Below are positions 35,201 to 47,500 of a stretch of 64,000 bases of DNA, piece after piece; position 1 is the first letter of the stretch; each line of letters begins with the position of its first letter. Under the pieces are notes generated by a model. The model worked only from the letters and a program-made list of their open reading frames with translations. It was not told the origin of the DNA and did not search any database. Made by a program: the position numbers and the translations under genes. Source of the DNA: Sipunculus nudus (taxonomy: Eukaryota; Annelida; Sipuncula; Golfingiida; Sipunculidae); NCBI GenBank assembly GCA_026874595.1, contig CM049308.1, forward strand, positions 20,561,867-20,625,866. Reading direction: 5' to 3'.

Positions 35201-38200
35201 TCAAGATTTTTCTTTGAATGAATAATAGTGCTCGAGGGGTTGATTGATTTAAATGACTCAAGTGTTATCTCATAAATCAAAGCGAGTGAACGCCCTGTAC
35301 AGAATGTGTATCTTTGGGCGGACATGAACTCTAATAAGGCAATATATCTTGCCAATTATTGCGGGCGGCTTCTTAGATCAGACCATGTAATTTGATCCTA
35401 TGGGATCAAAACCTGAGATAAGACCATATATTTCTTTCAGTGTAAACACATACTGATATCCATTGTTGGCAATGGTACAGATTCAGTATCAAGATTCTTA
35501 CACAATAAGCAGTCCTAAGTATCTATTCATTATTGTTAAAATCTGAGTTTAGTGCCAGAAACTGAGAGAACTACTATTTTGGAAATAATAATTATCAGAT
35601 GCGGATCTTGGGGGGGGGGGCCTCCCTTTTTAGCAGCTGCAATCATTTTTATAAGGTTTTTTTGTGGCCTGGACCCCCCCTCAGGATTTTTAGCTCAGCT
35701 GACTGCAAGTCAACTGAGGTATAGGAATGGCGCTTTGTCCGTCGTCCGTCCGGTCTTCCGGCCGTCCGTTAGCAGGGCACAAATTGTAACTGCTGGTCCT
35801 AGAAACTTCTTAGTGAAGATCTAAGGAGGTTAATAAAAATTCTCCTTGGAAACCTGAAATAAGGTCACTGTGACCTATATCCGCCAAGCTATGGGGCTTG
35901 AAAGTACCCCCAAGAATAATCAAAAATATAGTACAAAACCTCCAATATCTTTATAAGTAATGCATGGATTGTCATGAATCTTGCCTTGAATATTGACCAT
36001 GACTAGTTTTGTCAGTTCCGGAAAAGTGGTGGCGCCAACTGTATTTTTTGTTATTTTAACAAATATTTTTCTATTTTTTTTTACTATAAAATGACAACAA
36101 TCATGTCAGTTTCTCAGCTGTAATTACATCTTGTGTCCCAAAACCTGGTGTGTTTATTGATCACAAGTGGATGCCATATAGTAATCACCCTGTCTGTCTG
36201 TCTGTTTGTCTGTCTGTCTTTCTGTTCATTCGTCCATCCACACAAATGTGTTTCCAGATGAAAACTCCAGGTTGTATTGACACATGGATTTCAAACTTGA
36301 CTTACGTATGGCCAACCACTACAGCAAGAACCTATATGATTTTGGGGTCACATGGTCAAAGGTCAGGGTCTTAGGACTCGCTTATTTAAAAAGATTATGG
36401 CTGCATTTTAAGCCAAGCTTTTCATCCCAAACTTTTCATTTTGCGCATTTAGCTGACTTGCCAGTATGGGGAGAGCATAAATGAATTTGGGGTCACATGG
36501 TCAAAGGTCAAGCTCACAGGGGCCATCTGTTTACAAACTAGTTTCCAGGTGATAACTCCAGTTTTGTTTGACATATTGGTTTCAAACTTAACTTATATAT
36601 GACTAGTCACTAAAGTAAGAACCGTGTCGATCTTAGGGTCTAATGGTCAAAGGTCAAGGTCACAGGAATCATTTTTTTTAAAGAATGCATATGCATTTGA
36701 AGCCAAACTTTTCATCGCAAACCTTCCATCTTCAAGATATTGCTAACCTGCCAATAGGGGAAGTTTTGTTCATTTTTTTGGGTCATAAGGTCAAAGGTCA
36801 AGGTTACAGTACCCACTTATTTAGAAAGATTGTGGATGCATTTTAAGCCAAACTTTTCATCCCAAACCTTTCATCTTACACATATAGCTGAGCTGCCAAT
36901 AGGGGAAGAACCTGATTGATTTGTGGGTCACAAGGTCAAAGGTCATGGTCACAGGGGCCATCTGTTTACAAATTAGTTTCCAGGTGATAACTCACAGGAC
37001 CCACTTCTTAAAAAAAGATTGTTGATGTATTTTTAGCCGAACTTTCTGTTCCAAACCTTCTATGTTCCAGATGTTGCTCACCTGCCAAAAGTGGCAGTCA
37101 CTAATGGATTTTTGGGTCACAAGGTCAAGGTCATGGGGGTCATCTATCCACATATTAGTTTCCAGATGATAACACCAGTTTGGTTTGAAATATTGGTTTC
37201 AAACTTGACTTACATATGGCCCACCACTAAAGTAAGAACTGTTAATTCTGGGGTCATGAGATCAAAGGTCAAGGTCACAGGACCCACTACTTTAGAAATA
37301 TTGTGGATGCATTTTAAGCCAAACTTTTCATCTCAATCCTTCCATCATCGACATGTGGTGCACATGCCAATGGGGGAAGTTTCCTTTTGATTTTGGGGTC
37401 ACTAGGTCAAAGGTTAGGTCACAGGGCCCATCCATTCACAAATTAGTTTATTGATGATAACTCCAGTTTGGGTAGACAGGTTGGCTTCAAACTGATCACA
37501 GGACCAATATTTTGGAAAACCTCATTAAACATATATCCTTATAGACAAATGCAGCTGAGCGTCGAGACCCATTGGTTCCTAGATTTGTAAGATTTCGTCA
37601 TTAGTCCTCCAATGTTGGGTCCCTCCTTTTTCTAAATCCTGGATCCCCTCCACGCCCCCCCCCCCCCTCAGTTATGCCCCGTCCTCTTCCGGGGAGACAT
37701 ATTGTTTTGAGTCCCGTCGCCTGTCGCCGTGTATCATCTACTGTAGGTATGTTTTTAATCACTGTTTTGAGTCGCTGCAAATTCGAAATGAATGCCCATT
37801 GTTTCTACCAAAATCTCTGACGTGTTTGAAAACTGATTACCTTTACCTTGATTTACAAAGTCAAGTCCGCCGAAATGTTCGTTTTGTGTATCACATAACT
37901 TCTGAAGCATTGCGTATTTGTTTTCTACATTGTATGCACGTTGTTTCACTAAATCTCATCGTTCGTGTTTGTATGTTTGTGTGTTTGTTTACAATATAAC
38001 TTGCGCAATCATGAATGGAATCTCGTGAAATTTTCAGAGCATTTTGGGTCTGGGCCAATAAAGAATTGATTAGATTTTGGTGTGGATCTGGCGCATGATT
38101 CGTCATCAAGGAATACTCACAATGTGCTTCAGATAACCCCCGGAAATCTGCAATCGATTTCATTTTACCCCCGTGGGTAGGCTGAACCTGATTTCAGGTT

Positions 38201-41200
38201 ATCCCCCTACTGTTCGGATTACCCCCCTCGCCGATTAAGCTAATATGATTACTTTTTAGCCCTCAGCCCTTAGGCTCAACATGGTGAACTTGACCTATTT
38301 TATACGTTTTAGAGCTGATTATAGAAAAAAAAAACACTTAAAAGCTTAATTCTCAGGAACCATTGAGTGGATTTTCACAAAACTTACTATGATCATTGAG
38401 ACTGATGGTCTGTATCTGCTACACAAGTTTGAGGGCGCCACCTATAATTTCTGATTTTTAGTGAATTTTTCTTAGTTTTTTTTAAAATTAGGCCTTGTGA
38501 GCAGGATATCTCTAAAAGGATTTACCGTAGGAAATTATTTCTTCGGTGAAGATGTATATAGTCAAATTCTCGGTCAAGTTCAAATATGGGTGACCTTGAC
38601 CCATTTTTCTACGTTTTAGACCTGATTATAGAAAAAACACTTAGACGCTTATTTCTCAGGAACCATTGGGTGGATTTTCACAAATCTTACCATGATCTTT
38701 GGGACTGATGATCTGTACCTGCTGCACAAGTTTGAGGGCGCCACCTATAATTTCTGATTTTTAATGAATTTTTATCAGATTTTTCAACTTTGGCCTTATG
38801 AGCAGGATTTATCTAAAAGGATTCCCCGTAGGAAAAAATCTCGGTCAAATTCGAAGATGGATGAGCTTGACCTATTTTTCTACGTTTAAGAGCTGATTAT
38901 AGAAAAACACTTAGGGGCTAATTTCTCAGGAAATTGGTGGATTGTTATGAAACATGGTACATAACTCTCCAGTTTAAATTTATAACTGAGACATGTACAG
39001 ATATACATCCATGTGAGAACATATATTTCGTAGTTGTTACTGTTACCACCTATAAACTGAGGGCTGAGGGTTTTTCTCAGCTTTTGCTGATATTCTAGTT
39101 GTGCAAGCAGGAGCTATACCCGCTCCTGATAAAATTATTGACAACATCCCATGTGTGTGTTGTGGGGGGGGGGGGGGGGTTAACTAAAATTGGAGGGGTC
39201 ATGTGAAATCGCTACACTGGGATTTCAATGTTCGCTGAGCGTTTTTGAAACGTGTGCTCTCGGTTATAGGTGAGTGCAGGTCTTATTTGGGGGTTACCTC
39301 GATTCCGAAAAGAAACCCCATTTAAATGCTATAAAAAATTGAATAACTTTGGTGTTGCGGAAATCAAATTCTCAAAAAGCACATTATGTTCTTCCTGATA
39401 TTTTGCATTTTTATATTCTCGACCGGTAAATATTTCAGAAAAATGTCAAACGCTAAGTGATTCTTGGTCCGTAGGAAATTTGTTTGTTTGCTATGACCTT
39501 ACAGTTGTGTTAAAGGTTGAGCTACGTTTGTTATAATTGCAGACGTCGCCCATCTTCTCATATCGTCCTGTTTACTTTTTATGTAATTCCTACAAATTAC
39601 CCTACATTTTATGTCTTATGTGTAAGAGAAAGGCATCCTGTCTACTTTACTCAATATCAAACTATCAAGGGGCCTATTCACCTGTCTGACATTAATTAAC
39701 CAAAGGAAATCCCTTGGAGCTTTTATAAAAGAAACTAGAATACGGGTAGTCGACAAGCGACTATGAACAGATGGACGCTGTGCAAAAATGTTTGCAGGTT
39801 ACGTCAGAATTTTTATTTATGCTATAAAGCTATCCAAGAGCTACACTCTTGCAAAATGTCAGCCCGATTGGTCAAACGAGACCGAAGATATGTAGGTTAC
39901 TGTGTCAAAACAGATGCACAGATGGACGCAATTTGTTTTGGCGGATACAAATAGGCCAGGAAACGTTGATAACACCGACACAGGCTGCTTGTTCTATTTA
40001 TGTCAGCGTGTTTACAATATGTGGGGGCCCGCCAAAATAATCAAAACAAATTCAATAAGGGCATCTGCCGGCAAGCCAGAAAGCCAGACCTTTGCAAATG
40101 GAGTTTTGCAACATGTATTTTTCTACCTCAGCATATATGCAACTTACCACCATAGGTTACATGTTTTTCCCGTGTTGCATCATTGCTGTGTTTAAAAACA
40201 CGTTGATGATAAACAAGTTCAAACATCTTTCACAGAGGCTTTATAATTTTTTGCATGACCAGAATTACCCTTAGATCATTAAAAGATAAACAGAGGAAGC
40301 CAGATATCACATCAATTCCTTTTTCAAGAGGTAGGTGAATGGGCAGCTTTAATATTGTGGAAGGATTTTTTTAGCAGGATTTGTCTCGATTACCCAAAAA
40401 CCATCAAATTGAACATTTTCGGCAAAATGGCGATCAAGGAATACCCAGGATGGCAGCTAGTAGTACGAGTAAAATCTATTATTCTTGCATATCAGCACAG
40501 ACAACTAAATAAAGGTTCTCCAACTTAATAAAGTTAAATAAATTAAAGACCCAAATGTGTTTCATGGCTCAGTGATGCATAGTAGAGATGTCATTGTCAG
40601 AACGGTTACATTATTATATTCATAAAAAAAATGGCAACATTTTGTTTCAGTAACTGGTGCGGTCCTATTCGAGACTAGGTTTGGGGCGCTAAACCAAAAG
40701 GACGCCAGTACGGATGTGAATATGTTCCTAGATTCGACCAGAAACTTGTTGAAACTCACCCATAAACTCATATGGTTCCCCCCTGCAGTAGCCAAGTACA
40801 TCGTTCCAAAAACCTACCGAGAGTTTGACGAAGCCTGGCACACTCTCTTCAGAACAGGTAAACGTGCAGTATTATAATACACTAGTTATTAAATGTTTTT
40901 GTTTAGTTCATATAGTTTCTGATAGTGGAACTGATATATAGCCCTTGGAATAAATCCTCATTTCCGAGGACTTATTAGAAAACATTGGAAGTGACCTTCC
41001 GCAGAACACACTTGGCATCGTACTAAAAACGGACATATCCGAGGCATAGTCACAGATGAGTTGCGGGGAAAAGATCGAGTGGCATCAATATTAATTAAAA
41101 ATTTAGGAAATGTTTAGCATTTTTCTTTATATAGGAGCTATGACGTAACAAGTACAGTAAAACCCCAAAATCAGGACCACCAATGAGACATAAAAAAAGA

Positions 41201-41387
41201 GGTCGCATTTTTGAGGTAGTCGTCTAAGGGAGGTCTAATATACAGAGCAAAATTTAATTGGGACCGTGAAAAAGTTGTCGTTATTTCGAGGAAATTGCTA
41301 AACTGAGGTTATCGTTAGGCAAGGTTTTAACTTTTTTCTCTCTTTGTTACGTAAGTTTGCTGTTTGTCCAGATTTTCCCTCGAAAAG

Positions 41388-41451
<64 letters not shown>

Positions 41452-41740
41452 TGCTGCACTAAAGCAGAAATTATACATCGTTTGCCTAAACATTCACCAA
41501 GAGTAGCGCTCATAACTGCAACATATCCGATAATCTAGTTATGTGTATTGAGGTTTTTGAAGGAAATTCATTCTTGTATGTGTGTGCGTTTCAGAAAAGA
41601 AAAAGAGGGTCCGTGTATTTCTATATGAGGAGTGATGAAGAGACAGGGTAAATGTGTGTATGTATGTGTTTGTGGGGATTGTTAACAGAATATGAGAGAG
41701 CGGCACTGGCGTGTTTGTGTGTATGAGAGACCGATTTATG

Positions 41741-41814
<74 letters not shown>

Positions 41815-44539
41815 AGAGAATGAGAGAGTGAGAATAAGAGAGAGACAAAGAGAGAGAATTGTAAACAGAATCATGAGAGAGAGAGAGAAGGAGAAAGAGA
41901 AAATTGTGAACATAATCATTAGAGAGAGAGACAGAGAAAGGCACGTAAAGAACAAAACCGTCACCATTTCTTTCACTAAGAAGGAACTTTTCATTTTTAT
42001 CCAGGTTATGTTTCTTACGCTCTGACATTTAAACTAAGTGTGGGTGGCGCCTGCTTGTACCACTGACACGTGCCCGACCATATTCATAAAGGACGTCCCC
42101 TTTGATCGCTTACTGAAGAAAGGAAGTAATAGTAGCTGCTGCACATTTAAAGCATCAGATATCTGTTGGATGAAAAAGCTAGAAATCGATACGCCGCAGG
42201 TGAAAGGATAATGTTAGCTGAATATCAGCTGACTATAAGTCCTGCTTGATCTGCTGTCCGTGATAATATGAAAAAAAAAGTTCTTCCTACGTACAAAGGC
42301 ATGACGGAAGATAGATTATACTGTATCGAGTTAAAAAGGCATGAAGTCCGTACAGGATCGTGCGTTGATAGAAAAAAACTGGAGATGTAATGTAAGTCCA
42401 CCCCCAGGATTCATGACATATAACAATACAGGATATTTGCATATGACTGTGAAGGGTTGTCTTTCATTCGGATCGGATGCCTGATTCTTGCGTCTGTTCA
42501 TGAAAGCCCTATAATAACTGCTGAACAGAACAGTATAAACGGGGACACATGGGCGTGGGTGGCTTATATAAGCAGACAATACCGACTCGATTTCCATAGC
42601 ATTTGACTTTTATCTGCAAACCAGTCCATACATATATGACTTATTGGTCATGGCGCTCAGCTGATCTGTGACGATGAAATTGTATCAACTTTGAACTGAA
42701 CTAAAGTGTACTAGAAGTGACAACAAGTTTACAAACGATGGGCACAATTTTTACACAAATCTCATGCTCTAAATTAACAGCTAATTTTCAGTGTTTCGCG
42801 AAGGTTTCATTTTCGTGATTTCATGATACAGTTATCATTATATTCATAACAAAACACATTATATTCATAACTATGCACAATTAGTTGACGAAGACAGAAG
42901 GGAACATTTAACGAGTGGAAATCCATTCTTCACCCTTGGTAGATGCATTTAAAAATTTGATATTATTAACTACTATATAAGTATTTGATTGAGAGGTAAC
43001 ATCTGTATGTAAAATCTGTTGTTATTATCTAAAGAATCAATCCTAGACCTGCGATGCTGTTTAAAAGGGATAACTTACATCAGCCTGAGCATTTTGAATG
43101 TTCACCTGAATAGGCAGGGCATCTTATTCACGAAAGTTTTACAAATATATTTTCCCAATTATTTTACTTTTCGCGAACATCGCGAATTTGAAACCATCGC
43201 GAACAAAAAGCAGCCAACCACAGAATGTTATTTCTGGTCATGTATGTCTGTGGATAAATTCTTTGCCATTTTAACTTCTGGGCTAAAATGAATATAAATA
43301 AAGAAGCAATATTCAACCTGATATACATGTTATTCAGGACATATTGTTACATGACATAATCATTAAAAGTGTACCCCCTGTGGAAAATGTTTGAACTGCT
43401 TTTCTTGATTCGATATAGGTCTTTGCAGCTCAAATTTTGTTGTTTAAGCAAAACGCGCCATCCAAGACAAAGGGTTTCATCATACTGCATCAGAAGATCA
43501 GAATGATCGGTTTTTGGATTGTCTCCTGAAGAGCAAAGCTCTGGATCCGGGTGAGATCCAAAGCAACATGGCCGAACTGATGTTAGCAGGAGTGGACACG
43601 GTGAGTAGCCGGTGATGTCGGACTATTGTCCATATTTAGATTCCATTTCAGACTAAGGTCCACTTTATGGAGACTCGAGCTCGGACTTGGACACGAGGGT
43701 CATTGACTTGGACTTGTAATCGGACATTGAGACAGTACTCGGGAAATCAGGACGAGTCCATCTCGAGTACACTTTTGTTTTATTTGAATTATGTTCTGTT
43801 CCTCCAACTGGTATGGTCAATATGACTTAGGCCCCTTTTCCATGCACGTGTTTCCGCGCGCGTTTCCGCGCGCTGAAAAAATCGCGCTGAATTGTGCTTA
43901 CCCGTCCCACAGCCTTCCCGGCATCATTTCAAGCATGTGTTTGTTCACTTTATGCATGTATACATTTAAAATTTCGTTATATTTGCAGGAAAGTATAGAT
44001 TTTATTACGGTAGTGTGCTATTGACAGGAGGGCAGGGGTCGAATATAGATTAGGCTATATATGAGAGATCATTATCTACCGCAGTCGGTAATAAGATATT
44101 TAACACTCCCGCCGCACATATATATGTTTAAATAATATATATATATGATCATGCATTAAAGTAGACAAACAGAACAGCAGTTTAGTATGATTTGTCGCCA
44201 TGCATGATAGAGGCCTATGCTGGGGCGTCCTCAAGCAGACTAGATTCGCGTCCTTGACCTCCACAAGCAGGCTCACCCGCGCGCGTTTCCGCGTGCATGG
44301 AAAAGGAACACATGATTTACACTGGTGCGATTTTTCCGCGCGCGGAAACGCTCGCTGAAAAATCGGGCATCGCACGATGTTCATTTCATACGCGCGCGTC
44401 TCCGCGCGCGTTTCCGCCTGCATGGAAAAGGTATACCAGATTTACACTTGCGTGATTTTTTAGTTTCCGCGCGCATTGAAAAGGGGCCTAAGGTTACTTT
44501 GATATGGCAATACTCGGTATAGCTGAAAATGTTTTATCT

Positions 44540-44589
<50 letters not shown>

Positions 44590-47500
44590 GGGAGAGAGGA
44601 GACTTTAGGGAGGCTTGGGATTTTTTAATTTTAATTTTTACTGTTCTTTTAGTCATCAAGTGTCATGCAGTTCCTGCTTCACGAACTCGCCAGACACCCG
44701 AGTATTCAAGAAGAATTGCACCGTCAGGTGTCAGCAGTGTGCCCAAATGACGTCATTCCATCTTACCAAGATATTAAGAAGATGCCGCTCTTGAAGGCTG
44801 TGATCAAGGAGGTAGCAAGGTACATAAATATCGTAATTTGCTGTTAATTTACCTTAAATATTGAAAACGTATTTGTTATTCTGCCAAACAGATTATTCTG
44901 GTTAAATTCATAATAACAATTAAAAATACTAATAATACTAAAATATAAAATAAAAGGAATATCTAACTTAGGACTGCATTGAAGTATTAACAATAACAAT
45001 GTATTTCATACAATGGATTTTCCAAGAAAAAAGGTTCTGTTACATTAAAAATGTATAAGGGCTTAAAACTCTTTGTCGAAGTCAGAAATCCAACAAAGTT
45101 GCAAATGATCCCTAAGACAAGGACAAGCATAATATGAAGCAGCTATATGTATAAGTATACACCTAATTATGACATGTTAGGTTGTGTCGATAAAATGTTC
45201 ACTATCCGAGGCTGACTTGAAAATAAGCCGAATCATTACAGGGATCCGGATGATAAAAACTAGACTTAACATATTAACGAAAATACAAATCATGATGATC
45301 TATGTCCGGAACAAGTGATACATGATTAATGATGAGGTAATGGTATCTTCATCACTATAGCACCTCGATACTATAACAAGAATCTACGATATTTTGTCTG
45401 TAAAACTATTCATCAGGTGTACCTGCTTTACGAAGTCAAACATCGTATCTGCTTCCATACGTTAACGATATATGAAAATTACACAGAAAGACAAATATTT
45501 ACTTAGCGACCACCGATGTTTAATAATATTCAACGGCGTATTAAATATAAGGCGACCCATCATTGGTCAAAATTTAAGTTTTTATCAGCATCTGATTGGC
45601 TAACCGCCGCTCTTTCAAACCAACTGATGAGTATGTTGCCTTACATTTTATTCCTGAAGATTAGAGACGGCGGTATAAAAACCTTAACGAAGAACACAAT
45701 GACTTTGTATGTTGTATCCAATACTACTTTCGCGTCCTGGACACAGCCATAACATAAATAATGCAAAAGCCATTACGTTTCTTCCTTTACCTTTTTAAAT
45801 GTGTTTCCTAATCAAGTATCATTAATAAATTACATGTTGTACAATACAGTTCTTTCTGGAAATCTTGATCGCTCGGTAGACCACTTACCTGTTCGGGTAG
45901 CTGCTCTCTTACTGATATGCAGTGCTGAGAGACATAGCGTTACCACTACCTCATGGCGAGTTTGTCGAGTTTAAATTAAAATAAATCTATAAAACATCGT
46001 TTAAAAAAAACTAGATAAAAAGGCTGGCATAATAATCTCTTGAAACGCCTTGTTTCAATTTACTTGTACTTCTGTATTACCATTGAGTCTGTCCGTCATA
46101 TTACCCGAATTAAAATAATCTTATTAAATAATCCCCAATGAAATTTAGCGAATACACAGCATGAGAGAGCGGCAACTACATTGCAAGTGAAGAGCGGATT
46201 ACTCTTTATTTTGGTCCTGCAAACCGATAATAATCCAAAAGCATCTTCTAATGCTTACCGTCTTCTAAGGATATCTGACACTACTTTGATCCATATTTAT
46301 ATATATTCTTCTGAAATAATTGATTGTTTTTGTAAATTAATATTAATTTTAATTACTGTTTGATTACTCTCCAGGTTATACCCTCCGGCGATGCCAAGTC
46401 GTGTGTTGGAGGAAGACATCACTCTGTGCGGCTTCAACATCCCTGCTGGGGTAGGTCCAAAAATAAGTACTGCTTATAATATAAAATAAGATAATATAAA
46501 AATATATGTCACGTACCCTGTTAAACGGGCCCCATCACCTATAAAGCATTTTTACTTAACACGAAAAATAGCTTATTCCCTATAAAATTAACGTGTACCT
46601 GCCAAAAATAATCTTGAAACCGTTTGCCTACTCCTGTATATGAATGTTAAAAACAATGGACCGGGCGCGATCACAGGTGTCAACATAAACACAGGGATTT
46701 GGGTTGTGTGCATCGCCAAAACACGTGTCAATCAGGAGATGCCCTGACTGACTTGGCCTAAAAATGTTTACATGTTCCCACTGGCTGAAATACCGCGTAT
46801 TTCGTCTCCGAATCGGACCTCCGGTCGGGCGGCCTTGTTACCTTATGGTAAACAGACACACGTCGACTGTGTTTACCAATACACATGGCCATAACAAGGA
46901 TTTAAACAACCATACGCGAGGTACTGAGACTGTGCAATGGAAGGTTTTGCTGCATGGGAAACTTATGTATAAAGCAAAACAGAACTGATAGTGTGAAAGA
47001 ATAGGCACAATATTTCTGATTATGCCCCTTTAAAAAACAGTCTACCTCTGAAGTTTGATATGTCCCTTTTGTTGAATTTCGCTTGGAGGGTTTGTGTTGT
47101 TTACAAGATAACTCAAGCAATCATGAACAGAATCACATGAAATTTTCTGAGCACCTCGGGAATGGGCCAATGGAGAATCGGCAAGGTTTAAGTGAGGGTC
47201 CGTCTAATGATCCGGATCCAAGAAAGACTGACAGAATATTCCCAAATGTGCGTTCATATATGCATAATTAATCATCGGAATATGGGCCATAACGTGAATG
47301 AATTTTACATTAAATTATATTAAAATTATAATATTAAATTAATGACAATAATTATAATTAATAGATCATATAATGACCTAGTAAAAAACTGTTCTTTTAT
47401 TTTTTTTCTGAAATTAAAAAAAATTCGGCGGCAAAAAAATTTGCCTACTTTAGCAGGGTATGCGTTGATCCCCATTGCTATTGGTCATGTGTGTGTGTTT

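Noticed and set aside
37091-37390. 99-codon open frame in P450 intron 2
   Set aside because: Lies inside the AGGTCA-containing modular repeat. Similar modules nearby carry stops in the same frame.
41539-42028. Long Leu/Ser-rich and Arg/Glu-rich open frames
   Set aside because: They are translations of a (GA)n microsatellite.
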